Shown piece after piece: positions 17,614 through 27,474 of a DNA stretch of 64,000 nucleotides. The notes beneath the pieces are model-generated. The model saw only the letters and a list, made by a program, of their open reading frames with translations. It ran no database searches and had not been told where the DNA came from. Location of the stretch: positions 62,001 to 126,000 of the forward strand of contig CAVTXL010000017.1 of assembly GCA_963738665.1 (NCBI GenBank), written 5' to 3'. This DNA is from JABDGM01 sp963738665. GTDB lineage: Bacteria; Planctomycetota; Planctomycetia; Pirellulales; Lacipirellulaceae. The position numbers and the translations under genes are program-made. Every line of letters starts with the position of its first letter. Position 1 is the first letter of the stretch.

Positions 17614-18534
17614 GGACCTATCCCAAAATTCCAGATCGCCGCAGGGCGATGAGGCCAAATTGTAGATGAACGAATCCAAGATAGTTGGCCGCCTTCTTTT
17701 CCCAACGTATCAAGAGCCTGCGGGCTCGGTTGGTCCAGGAATGCGCGGCTTCGACAACCCAGCGTCGGGCTTTTTGTCCGGCGCGGCAGCGGCGCTGTTC
17801 CTCACCACGACAACGGATGTGAGGAACGTATCCGAAACGTTTCGCCGTCGCGGTCGAGCGTTTTCCAAAGTACCCTTTGTCGAGACACAGATGCTGCCGT
17901 ACGCGCCGTCGGCCCGGTCGTCGAACGGGGATAGATCGAAGCGTGTCTCGCAGCAGACGTTGGTCGTGAGCGTTGGCACCGTCAATCGCGACGCCCAGAG
18001 GAACGCCGCGGGCGTCAGTCAATACCGATCGTTTGACCCCCAGCTTACCGCGATCGGTGGGATTTTTCCCGCTTTTTTTCCCCGCCCAGCGGCGACTTGG
18101 TTGTCGCGCCGTCCACCGACTGCCATCGCCAAGCGATGCCGCGTTTCTGATCGTACTTCCGCAGTGCCCGCTTCCAGAATCGCCGCCAAATACCCAGGCG
18201 TGTCCACTCTTGGAAATAGCGATGAACCGTACTGGGGCTGCCAAATTGTGGGGGGAGTGCCTTCCACTGGCAGCCGGTGCGCAAGAGATAAAGAATACCA
18301 CTGGCGACGGCGCGGCATTTCGGCGGGGTCGCCCAACTTTCGAGCGTCGCGGATATTCGGCAGCAAGGGCTCAAGCTGCTGCCAAAGGTTTTCGGGCATC
18401 CAAGCAAACTTGCCCTGCCAATCGCAGTGCATGTACACCTCCGTGCAAGCAAAGAAACGATTCGATGAGAAGCCATTCCTCACATCCTTCTACGCACGGA
18501 AACAACACCCGTTCACGTATTTTGGGATAGGTCC
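17614..18534 (-). mobile_element. IS5-family insertion sequence
   Basis: The 921-bp element is bounded by perfect 16-bp inverted repeats GGACCTATCCCAAAAT and flanked by TTA direct repeats at 17611-17613 and 18535-18537. Size, ends and target duplication fit the IS5 family. Its right target copy is also the left target copy of the adjoining IS701 element. Confidence 0.93.
17618..18432 (-). pseudogene. IS5-family transposase, two frame changes
   Basis: The start is the ATG at 18432 after CGGAGGTG (MHCDWQGKFAWMPENLWQQL). The DDE transposase shows the first Asp in WQSVDGATTKSPLGGEK, the second in IDGANAHDQ and the C-terminal catalytic region WVVEAAHSW with RRLLIRWEK. The frame changes near 18,314 (a missing base between AEMPR and AVASGILYLL) and again at a run of seven A bases near 18,078-18,084. 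At the A run the product switches from GGEKKREK to GKNPTDRGKLGV. The A run may be a genuine transcriptional slippage site, as used by several IS families; the first change looks like damage or error. Confidence 0.85.
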
Positions 18535-18538
18535 TTAA

Positions 18539-20064
18539 TTCGACTGTTTTAGATCTGTCGTTTGTTTATGTTTAGTGGTGCTAACAAGTTACGCCGCTTC
18601 CAATGGTACAAGCGGGCTAGTTCGTTGCGTACCAGACGTTGTTGGCATTCGTGTCGGATGCGAGACGGTGTAGTGCATCCGCGGATACGTCGTAGGATTT
18701 CGGAGATGTGTCGCGGACTTGTGGGACGGTAATCGAAGGCGTCCATTTTTTTCCCCCGCCGGGTTTCGACCACCAGGAACCAAGCGGCGATCAGAGAGAG
18801 CGTTTGGTGATGCTGCCAGCCTTTCCAGTTGCGAACCTCGTAGTCGGCCAGACCGGCTTCGCTTTTGGTCGCTGCAGGCATTCCTCGATTCGATGTTCCG
18901 CCTTAGCGACGCGGGCAAACTCAGTCAGCTCCACGTCCGCCGAGGCATTCGACAAATAATAATCCGTCTTGACCAGGCGGTTCTCGCGATCACGATAACG
19001 AATCACGACCAGCACTTCCGGATGGCCTTCTTGACGCCGGTGATTACGTCCGACGACGCGCCGCTTGACGACCTCGATCAACAGCGGTCCCTTGGAGCCG
19101 TCGCGGACGTCCACCTTGGTCCAGGTGCGTTTCGGCAGCGAGTTGGCCCACTGGTCGACGCGCTGCCAGGGACGCTTCGGCGGACGGCCAGAACCGCGAT
19201 AGGATGGTTCCTCGGTTTCCAAGTCGCGGATCGTGGTGTTCGACGGAACTGCCAACAGATAACGCTCACGGCGGTCGTCCAAACGGCGGCGAAACGTGTA
19301 CGGACGCCCCAATTCGTCGTCGCCGGTGATCCAACTGTGGGGCAGCTTGTCACCGTGTTGGTCCAGCAATTCCAAGCACAGTTGATGTCGCGTGCGATAG
19401 CGCACCTCCTGGGGGACGCCGGCCTTCTCGCGCCGCTGCCGGTCCTGCGTCCACTCCTTGGGCATAAACAGCCGCATATCGACCAAGGCGTGTTCTTTCG
19501 CCGAGACATAACCCATGTAGACGGCGACTTGGCAGTTGTCGACCTTTCCCAGCCGACCGCACCACTGACGGGCCACACCGACGGACTCCTTGCCCGATTT
19601 GGGAAAGGCCGACGGATCGAAGACCAGGACGCCGTCGTCGCGGCCCAGTTGCTGGCCGATTTGACGAACCAACTCTTCGCGCAAAGGTTCGTCCGCCCAA
19701 TCGGACATGCCCACGAACCATTGCAAAGGCATCCGCTCCTGGCCAAAGCGGTAAGCGATCGACTCGGTATTCTTGTTCTCCAAATCCGAGAGCAGACCCC
19801 CCACAATCGTGTGCGCATGATCGGCTTGTTCTTTGCGGACCAGGTTTTCGACGAACGGTTCCATAAATCGCTCCAGCCGCTGCATCACGCCGTCAAAGAC
19901 CTGCGGGGCGACCGTGCATTCAGCCAACAATTGCTGCTTGCGTTGCTCATAATTATTCGCATCCATGCGTTCGCTCCTTCCCTAAAGCATTGTCATTCCA
20001 TGCCCAACGGAAGGTGCTATTACAAAAAGACTTAGATCACGTCAAGACACATCAAACAGTCGAA
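18539..20064 (-). mobile_element. IS701-family insertion sequence
   Basis: The 1,526-bp element has ends starting TTCGACTGTTT in inverted orientation (11 bp perfect) and is flanked by TTAA at 18535-18538 and 20065-20068. This fits the YTAR target duplication of IS701. It directly abuts the IS5 element. Confidence 0.9.
18549..19966 (-). pseudogene. IS701-family transposase, one frameshift
   Basis: The product begins MDANNYEQRKQQLLAECTVA at the ATG at 19966. It carries the IS4/IS701-type DDE motifs: VLVFDPSAFPKSGKESVGVARQ for the first Asp, SWITGDDELGR for the second, and the Glu in HRIEECLQR. One base is missing near 18,878, so the frame passes from EECLQR to KSEAGLADYEVRNWKGWQHH. Corrected, it is about 470 residues and ends NINKRQI. 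Confidence 0.88.
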
Positions 20065-20396
20065 TTAATCGAAGTGCGACTAAACCCGCCAAACGCAGAC
20101 ATCGAGTGGGGTCAATTGCGCAGCGGGTTGAGGGCAAGCCACCATCAGATTGGCAGGTGGCCTACGATGAAAGACCGGTCAACAAAGAGTCTGGCACTTG
20201 GGCATTTTTCTTGCACTACGTTGACCTTTTGAAGCCATTGGAAACACCGTTGGGGCCGATGCAACTGCCAACGCCGACCGTGCGACCACCTCATTTATCA
20301 GGATGCAGTTATTGGATACCTTGACTATGACCTCGCAGGGCAATTACTCGCGACCGCCTCTAGGGTCGTTCACGATCCTTCATCGCGAAGCGATAT

Positions 20397-20430
20397 TAGC
20401 CCCGCCGTTTTACGGCGGGGTCACTGCCCA
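20397..20430 (-). repeat. REP-like palindrome, copy 1, downstream of the RAYT gene
   Basis: TTAGCCCCGCCGTTTTACGG and the following CGGGG form a hairpin, and the unit ends CACTGCCCA. An inverted copy lies at 21005-21038 on the other side of the transposase gene. Confidence 0.75.
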
Positions 20431-20457
20431 CCGACAGCCAGTATTGCTTAGGCCCGT

Positions 20458-20926
20458 TCACGGGCCTTCTCGCGGGTTTGGCTTGAGCCATATCGTCACT
20501 CGTCGTCCTGTGTAATTTCGTTCTAATCGTTCGTGAACCGATCCGCGCGTGGTGCCCGCGCTGGTTGCGGATATATTCAATGACCCACTCGAGATCGCGC
20601 GTGCCAAAACTGACGACGCCGTAGCCAGCCTGCCATTCCAATACCTTGTGGCCGCGGCCCGCCGCCTGATTAACGTCGTGCGCTGAACCGCCTTTCAATT
20701 TGCCGATGAAATCGCTGATCAACAACGTCGGATGAATAGTCACCGCCAAATGCACGTGCGTTTCGGTACCGCCGATTTACTGGACGAAAGCGTCCGGCGT
20801 TTCGATCACGCGTTTTTTGATAAACCGGTGGGCGAGCGGCTCGATTTCAGGCGTCAGCAGCGGCGAGCTGTTTTTCGTGTGCCAGACGATGTGGAGATTG
20901 AGTTCGCTGTAGTAGTTGCGCAACAT
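20458..20926 (-). pseudogene. REP-associated tyrosine transposase (IS200/IS605-like Y1 domain), damaged
   Basis: The product begins MLRNYYSELNLHIVWHTKNS at the ATG at 20926. It has the HUH-type metal-binding motif THVHLAVTI and then DFIGKLKGGSAHDVNQ. The LEWQAGYGVVSFG segment and the catalytic Tyr region EYIRNQRGHHAR follow. An in-frame TAA (near 20,777-20,779) lies between DAFV and GGTETHVH, and a frameshift near 20,548 leads to the expected tail HERLERNYTGRRV, ending NPREGP. Length (about 155) fits RAYTs. It is flanked by inverted REP-like palindromes, the usual RAYT setting. The lesions may be real or sequencing errors. Confidence 0.8.
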
Positions 20927-21004
20927 GGGCGGCTCCGGCGCGGATCGCTGCTAAAGCCATAAGGGCGAGAAGGCTCGTGAACGGGCCTGGTGAATCGCAT
21001 GTAA

Positions 21005-21038
21005 TGGGCAGTTTACCCTGGCGTGAACGCCGGGGCTA
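21005..21038 (+). repeat. REP-like palindrome, copy 2, upstream of the RAYT gene
   Basis: TGGGCAGTTTACCCTGGCGT continues GAACGCCGGGGCTA. Read on the minus strand it aligns with copy 1 at 20397-20430 (TAGCCCCG-S-CGTT...GGGT...ACTGCCCA). A second matching pair, GCGAGAAGGCYCGTGAACGGGCCT, lies just inside both copies (near 20,451-20,475 minus and 20,967-20,990 plus). Confidence 0.75.
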
Positions 21039-21134
21039 GTACTGCGGAGAAACGGTCGGAAACGACCGTGTGTGCCGGGCAATACGCGAGGCTCGCCGCG
21101 ACGGGCCGCTTCGGGCCGTGACCTGGCGCTGGCC

Positions 21135-24100
21135 TCACCCTGCCCGCCGCGCCACTTGCGGCGTCGGCTGTACGAGGCCGTGGTAGACGCCTGGGTCATC
21201 CACTCCATCGTCGTTCCAATCGCCGACGACCGGCGTATCGCCCGCGCCGCCTAGTTCGAACACTTTGTCTTGCGCGTCGAGCCGGCGGTTGTGGTTGCTG
21301 TCGATCGTCCAGCGGCCCGCGCGATAGACGCCGATCTCGTCAATGCCGTCGCCGTCGAAGTCTCCGACGACCGGCTTGTCGCCCGCCTGGCCAAACGTAA
21401 ATGCCGCGTCGACCTCAGTGAAGCGCCCGTCGCCGTTCGTGTCGAGGTTCCACTGGCCGTCGTGGAATACGCCGATCTGGCGGACGCCGTCGCCGTTCCA
21501 GTCGCCGGTGACCGGCGTATCAACTGGCGTACCATAGTGAAAGACGTGATCGATGCGGTCGAACCGCGGCCGGCCCTGTGCTGTCAGTTTGAGCGTGCGG
21601 CCGCCGCTGGTGGCGTCCTCTTCGGAGGGCGGCACGTTTTTCATGCGATCGGCCGGCGTCGAGGGGAAGTTCAGGACGTCCGGCAGGCCCGGCTCGCGGG
21701 CGATTGCCCGTGGGTCGCGCGGCCAGGCGGGGCCGTAGATGCCGATGTCGTCTTTGCCGTCGCCGTCCCAATCGCCCGTGACCGGCCGGTCGGCCTCAGT
21801 GCCCAGCTTGGCCCACAGGTCATGCGCGTCCCACTGGCCGTTGCCGTTCAGATCGATGAACCACTGGCCGTTCACATAGATGGCCAGCTCACTCGTGCCG
21901 TCGCCGTTGAAATCGCCGACGACAGGGATGCCGTCGGGATTGCCGAAATCCACTTCGCGCAGCGTTTGCACGTGATCGGTGTAGATCGTCGCCAGCAGCC
22001 AATGGCCCTGGTCGAGCGGCACGTTTTGCCAGCCGGCGTTGATCTCGGCGGCCGTGTACTGCACGCTGGCCTCGTTGGTCCGCACCTCGCGCGGCCAGCC
22101 GGCGTTGATGACGCTCAAGTGCCAGGTGAAGCCGCTGGCGGCGACGCCGAACTGACGCGGGGCGTTGGAACTGCGCCGGCACCAGCGGGAACAGAAACGG
22201 CCGGGGTGGGGCCGCCACCAGTGGCAGCAGCACTGGCCGCTTCGGTTCGGGTGGCGGTGGCTCGTCCGGCGGCAACAGGGGCGGCGGCGGGACTTCCGGC
22301 GGCGCAATTTCGAGCTCGCTGAAGTTGTTCTCGTGCGAGCTTTCGTTGGCGGCCAGCGGAATCAACACAATTGCGTTTTCGCCAAATTGGGCTCGGAAGC
22401 GATCGATCGCTTCGCGGGCGTCGGGGGGAATCGGCTGCGGAATGAGCAAGTTATTCGCATTCACCGCGTAGCCACCTGTCGTGCCGGCGTGGTCAAAGCC
22501 GTCGAGTACATCCGCTGGCTGAACTTCCACAACGGCGTACAACCCGGCCCGCAGGTTTGTAAATTGATAGAAACCGTTAGCGTCGGTGATTGTGACAATC
22601 GACCCCGCCGGGTAAGCGCCCGGAAGAGCGTGCTCGGCATCACCGGTTCGCCCGTCGCGACGTCGTACAGCATTAATGTGACGCCGGCCAGCGGGCGATC
22701 GTCGGGCGTTCGCAAGCCGCTGCGGATCTCGGCGACGTGCTCCGGCGTGAGCGGGTCCTCGAATGGGATCGGCGCGCCATCGACATACACGTACCCGGAA
22801 AGCTGAGCCGGCGGTTCTTCGCAGAAATCGTAGTCGGTGAGGTCTTGATCCGAGCCAATCGGAATGCTACCCAGCTCATTCGACGACACGCGGACGCCGC
22901 CGTGGCTGCCGACATGCGCCTCCAAGTCGAAGTATTCGCTCGGCTGATGCTCGCGAACGCTGTACACGCCCGGCCGCAAGCCGGTGAACGAGTACTCACC
23001 GTTGGCGTCGGTTTTGGTCGTAGCGATGACGATGCCATCGGCATTCAGCAAGTCGATCGTGACACCGGCGATGGGCGGCTCGCCGTCGTCGGGGTCGCAA
23101 TTGGGATCGGTCGAGACCACGACCTGCCCGCGAATGCTGCCCGGCAACAGCTCGCCAAAGTTGTATTCGACGCCGGCCTGGCCCCAGCCGATCGCGATGT
23201 TGCGTATCATGTCGCCGGGCGGCGACGGATCGGCCGAGCCGCCCAAGTTGCCCGGCGTATCGAGACCATCGAGCCAGCCGGTTGGCTGCGCTTCCATTAC
23301 GGCGTACGTGCCGGCCGCCAGGTTCGTGAATTGGTAATAGCCGTTCGCGTCGGTCGTGGCCAGCAAGCCCGTGTCCTGGCCGGCGGCGTCGAGCAGCTTC
23401 AGCGTGATGCCGCCGATCGGCGACTCGGCCTCCGGCACATCGCGGTCGAAGATGCCGTCGTTCGAGCGGTCGTGGTAGACGTAACCCGAAATGACCACGC
23501 CCACTTTTTCGCAGAAGTCGTACTGCACCGCATCGGTTCCGGCCGGCAGTTGAATGTGATAGATCGTGTCGATGCCGTCCAAGAGGCCGCCGGCCGAGCC
23601 AACGCGTTCGCCACCGTCGTAATAACCCGCCGGTTGAATTTCGTGAACTTGATACTCGTCGAATTTCAGGCCGGTGAAGTGGTACTCACCGCTTGTATTG
23701 GTCGTCGTCGTCGCGACAACGTGTCCTGTCGCATCGAGCAGTTCGATCGTCACGCCCGAGAGCAGGATATCGGGATTGTCAAAGTCGCAGTCGGGGCCCG
23801 TGTCGGCGTGCACGCGGCCACTGATCGAGCTGGGCAGCTTCTCGCAGAAGTCGTACTGCACGCCGCTTACGCCCGAGCCGAGTGCGATGCCGGCGATGAT
23901 GCTGTACGTCTCGCCGATGTCGCTCGCGACGCCGCCGGCCGAGCCGACGCGTTCGCCGCCGTCGTAATATCCGGCCGGTTGATGCTCGCGCACGGTGTAC
24001 GAGCCGGGCCGCAGACCGGTGAACGCGTAATTGCCCTGGGCGTCGGTCGTTGTCGTCGCCAGCACGGCGCCGTTGGCGTCGAGTAAGTCGATCGGCACAC

Positions 24101-26023
24101 CCGACAGCAAAATGTCCGGATGATCGAAGTCGCAGTCGGGTCCGTCGTCGGCGTGCACAGTGCCGTGGATCGACGCCGGCAACAATTCGCCAAAGTTGTA
24201 CTCCACGCCGTTTTGGCCCCAATTCATCACGATCTGGCGAATCATGTCGCCCGGCGGCGAGGCGTCGGCCGTGCCGCCCAAATTGCCCGGCGTATCGGGG
24301 CCGTCGAGCCAACCGGCTGGTTGCAATTCCATCACGGCGTACGTCCCGGCGGCCAAGTTCGTGAACTTGTAGAAGCCGCTCGAATCGGTTGTCGCCCGCC
24401 GGCCGGTGTCCTGGCCGGCGCCGTTAAGGAGCTTGACGACGACGCCCGAGATGCCCGTTTCCGGGTTCCCGCCGCCGCGGTCGAAGCTGCCGTCGTTCGA
24501 GCGGTCGTGGTAGACGTAACCCGCGAGCATTACGCCAACTTTTTCGCAGAAGTCGTACTGGATGGCATGCAAGTCGGAAGTGATGTTGATGTCGGCGATG
24601 ATGCTATAGACGCCGGGCACGTCGCTGGCCACGCCGCCTGCCGTGCCAACGCGCTCACCCCCATCGTAGTAGGTCGTCGGCTGATGCTCTCGGACGCGAT
24701 AGCTGCCTGGCACCAGGCCCGCGAACTCGTAGTCGCCGTGGACGTCAGTTTGCGTCGAGCGAAGAAAATTGCCGCCGCCGTCGAGCAAATCGACAATCAC
24801 GCCTTCCAGGCGAATCTCCGGATTGTCGAAGTCGCAATCCGGCCCCGTGTCGGCGTGCACCGTGCCGCGAATCGAGCCGGGCAGCAGCTCGCCAAAATTG
24901 TAATTCAGCGCGCGTGGTCGCCGAAATCGAGCACGGCGCCGACGATGCGGTCATTCGTCGCCGTGCCGCCGTGGTCGCCGGCCGTGTCTTTGCCGTCCAG
25001 GTAGCCGTTGGGCTGTACTTCGCGGACGCCGTACGAGCCAGGAAACAAATCACGGAATTCGTAGAAGCCGAGCGTCGCCGGGTTTGTTGAGGTGGTCGTC
25101 GTGACGCCGGTCGGGTTGCCGCTTGCGTCGAGCAACTCCAGCGTGACGGCGCCGATACCCTGCTCTGCCCCTTGATTGAACACACCGTCGTCGCTGCGGT
25201 CGTGGTAGACCCAGCCGCTCAGCGTCGCCAGCGGAATCTGTGGCGCATGCACAATTGCACCGGCCGTGCGGTCGGAGAAATCGTGCGTGGTCGAGTAAGC
25301 ATCGTCCGGCAAATTGAGCGTCAGCCCGGTGGCGGCCGTGGCGTCGGCAAACCGGCCGTCGAAGTCGTCCCAGTGAACGCCGCGCAGCGTCAGGTCCACG
25401 AATCCGGGGGCGGAAAAGTTGCCGATTAAAATCGAGCGTTGGAACTCGGCGCCTTCCACGAGCGGATTCACGTCGATCGTGCCCGGCTCTTCCGGGTCGA
25501 TGAACTGGGCCTCGTCAGCGTCGACGGTAAACGCGAGCTTTTCGCCGGCGTCGAAGCCGCTGAAATCGAACACAATTTGCGTGCCGCCGTCGACCACGGT
25601 GACACCGGTCACGGTGAAGCCGTTGGCACTTTGAATTGACAATCCGTCATGTTTAAATGCGCCCAGCCCGCCGGCGGCCGTATCGAAGAAGATGTCGCCC
25701 TCGGTCAGTCCGTCTTCCTTCTTGTCGCCATTGATTACCAGGCGATTGAGCGTGGTACCCGGCGCACCGCCGACGAACGCCACCTGAATCACGTCGGGCT
25801 GGCTGTCGTCGCCGGTGGCTTCTTCAAAGTAGATCGAACCGAACAACACTTCGGGCGCCAGGCTGTTGGCGGCCAGAAAGCGGCGCGGCTCGAGCGACTC
25901 GACCTGGCAATGCCGGCGACCGCGGGCCGCTATTGTTGCCTTGCGCGGCACGACGTTCGATCGCGACGTCACGGCTGCGCTCTTGCCAAAACAAAGTTCG
26001 CGAAGTGCGTTGTAGATTCCCAC
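21135..26023 (-). CDS. giant planctomycete surface protein: LEPR-XLL, eight SdrD B-like domains, FG-GAP-like repeats; frameshifted
   Basis: The GTG at 26023 is preceded by GGGAGG. The N-terminus carries CQVESLEPRRFLAAN, the planctomycete LEPR-XLL motif. An anchor-like beta domain follows, then eight SdrD B/Cna-B-like repeats of about 110 residues. They alternate between a YHDRSNDG type and a HADTGPDCDFDNP type, each with LLDA-x-G, TDANG-x-Y-x-FT and REHQP-type motifs. A proline-rich linker (PPEVPPPPLLPPDEPPPPEP) leads to five calcium-binding FG-GAP/VCBS-like repeats (GDFNGDGTSELAIY, GDWDGDGKDDIGIY and others). Frame changes lie near 24,910 (CG dinucleotide), 22,625 and 22,170. Corrected length is about 1,630 residues. 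It is probably an exported adhesin or cell-wall protein; no transmembrane anchor is visible at the end. Confidence 0.82.
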
Positions 26024-26106
26024 GCGGTGCCTCCCTGCACTCAAACGGACAAACGGATTTCAGCCATGGCGCATCTCGCGCCCGACCGGTCGCCGTGCGT
26101 CTTTCC

Positions 26107-27147
26107 CTATCGCACGCCAGTGCCGGGCACTCGTGCCTCGGCGCCGGCCGGCCGACCTGCCACTTCCCAAACGCGGACCGTCGTGTCGTAGCTGCCGGAG
26201 ACCAACAACTTGCCGCCAGAGCCGACGGCCATCGCCGCTACCGTGCCTGTGTGACCCACGAGCTGAGCCAGGTTCTCCCCCGTGTCGACGCTCCAAAGGC
26301 GAATGCAATCATCGCTGCCGGCGGTGGCGACTTGACGGCTATCGAGAAACAAGGCGGAATACACCTTTGCCGGCCGCACGTTGAACGTGCGTACCAATTG
26401 CCCCGTCGCCGCCTCAATCACCTGGACCTGTGGGCTGTCGCCGCCAAGGACCAGCATTTGGCTGTTGGGCGAAAAATCGAGGGCGCGAATCGGCCGGCCA
26501 CCGCTCTCAATGTCGCGTTCGACGAGGCCGCTGGCCGCGTTCCAAATCCGCACCCCTCCGTTGCGTCCGGCGGCCGCCATCCGCGTGCCGTCCGGGGAAA
26601 TCGCCACGGCCCGTTGGTCGCCGCACTCGCAGGGATACGACTGCATTACCTGGCCCGACGCGGTATTCACCACCCGCAACGTATTGTCGAAGCCAGCCAC
26701 GGCGACTTGCTGCCCGTTCGCATGTGCGCGGACGCAGGCCACCGCGCCGTCGCCAGCCGGCACGCTGACGATGGATTCGTTCCGCACTAAATCCCACAGG
26801 CGGACCGTGTGATCGTTCGCGCACGAGGCCAGCACGCGACCATCGGGAGATATAGCCACCGAACGCACCCAGTCGGCGTGACCGGTGAAACCGCGGAGGA
26901 ACTCTCCCGTTCCGGCATCCCACAGCGAAACGGACTGGTCGTCCGTGGCCGCTACGACGGCACGTCCGTCAGGCGAAACGGCCACGCCGCTCACCACACT
27001 GGGCCGCCCGCCAGCGTGCGTGGTGCACTCGATCACGCGGCTCGCCTGGATGGTGATGGGCAAGGCGGCAACGGAGGACGAGCAATCTCTGATGGCCAAG
27101 AGGCCGATTGTGGCAATTCCCAGCCAAAGGCAAACGGATCTGTTCAT
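26107..27147 (-). CDS. exported WD40 beta-propeller protein
   Basis: This 346-residue protein has an N-terminal signal-like helix (LWLGIATIGLLAI) followed by seven WD40 repeats. Examples are SGVAVSPDGRAVVAATDDQSVSLWD, split here by type: SPDGR...SLWD, SPDGRVLASCANDHTVRLWD and GSYDTTVRVWE. The repeats close one seven-bladed propeller. There is no fused kinase or caspase domain, unlike many planctomycete WD40 proteins, so it is probably a binding scaffold in the periplasm. It lies between the giant surface protein (84 bases downstream) and the ABC-transporter operon. Confidence 0.85.
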   Translation of the reverse strand: MNRSVCLWLGIATIGLLAIRDCSSSVAALPITIQASRVIECTTHAGGRPSVVSGVAVSPDGRAVVAATDDQSVSLWDAGTGEFLRGFTGHADWVRSVAISPDGRVLASCANDHTVRLWDLVRNESIVSVPAGDGAVACVRAHANGQQVAVAGFDNTLRVVNTASGQVMQSYPCECGDQRAVAISPDGTRMAAAGRNGGVRIWNAASGLVERDIESGGRPIRALDFSPNSQMLVLGGDSPQVQVIEAATGQLVRTFNVRPAKVYSALFLDSRQVATAGSDDCIRLWSVDTGENLAQLVGHTGTVAAMAVGSGGKLLVSGSYDTTVRVWEVAGRPAGAEARVPGTGVR

Positions 27148-27474
27148 TGAGCGGACCCTGGTGTGCTAGCGGCGCCGACGGAGTGCGGCTCATCCGATCC
27201 TATCGACCGTAGCGGTCGATCCGCCGAAGACGATTTGCGACGGCTAGAGGCCGTCTGGCAAAGAATGCCGGCTGGGCGATTTTTGTCGCCGCAAGATGCC
27301 CCACGTCCGGGGGCCGCCACTATGAATTCTTGAATTTCCAGCCGGCGGTCGGCTCGCCGGGTTGCGCAGCTCGCAACATCGCGCACCCGTTCTCAAAGCC
27401 ATTCGCCAGCCAAGCATTCGGCACGCGCCCGCCTGTCCGCATACGCGATGCGAATTGGCAGCCATCGCCACGAA
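27148..27474. repeat. gene-free gap with two TAG-centred palindromes
   Basis: Two hairpin-forming palindromes lie 18 bases apart: ATCGACCG-TAG-CGGTCGAT (27202-27220) and GACGGC-TAGAG-GCCGTC (27239-27255). They sit downstream of the operon ending at 27475 and upstream of the WD40 gene, so they may act as a terminator or REP-like site. Nothing else is recognised. Confidence 0.55.

Larger units (their letters stand above)
17440..20324 (+). pseudogene. hypothetical gene split by two insertion sequences
   Basis: Removing the IS5 and IS701 elements with one copy of each target duplication joins the frame cleanly: VREHYEGLYL + IEVRLNPPNADIEWGQ. After one further frameshift near 20,110-20,140 it continues GKPPSDWQVAYDERPVNKES and ends PPHLSGCSYWIP. 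The restored product is about 130-150 residues. I do not recognise a family. The original start is unclear; no ATG precedes it in frame after a stop at 17431, and a TTG at 17440 is the first candidate. Confidence 0.6.

Noticed and set aside
22461..24900. Possible CRISPR array or tandem satellite
   Set aside because: The repetition has a period of about 330 bases and encodes protein domains. No short identical repeats with unique spacers are present.
22737..25004. Long plus-strand open frames with repeated motifs opposite the giant surface protein
   Set aside because: Their repeats are only the antisense of the SdrD B-like repeats on the minus strand.
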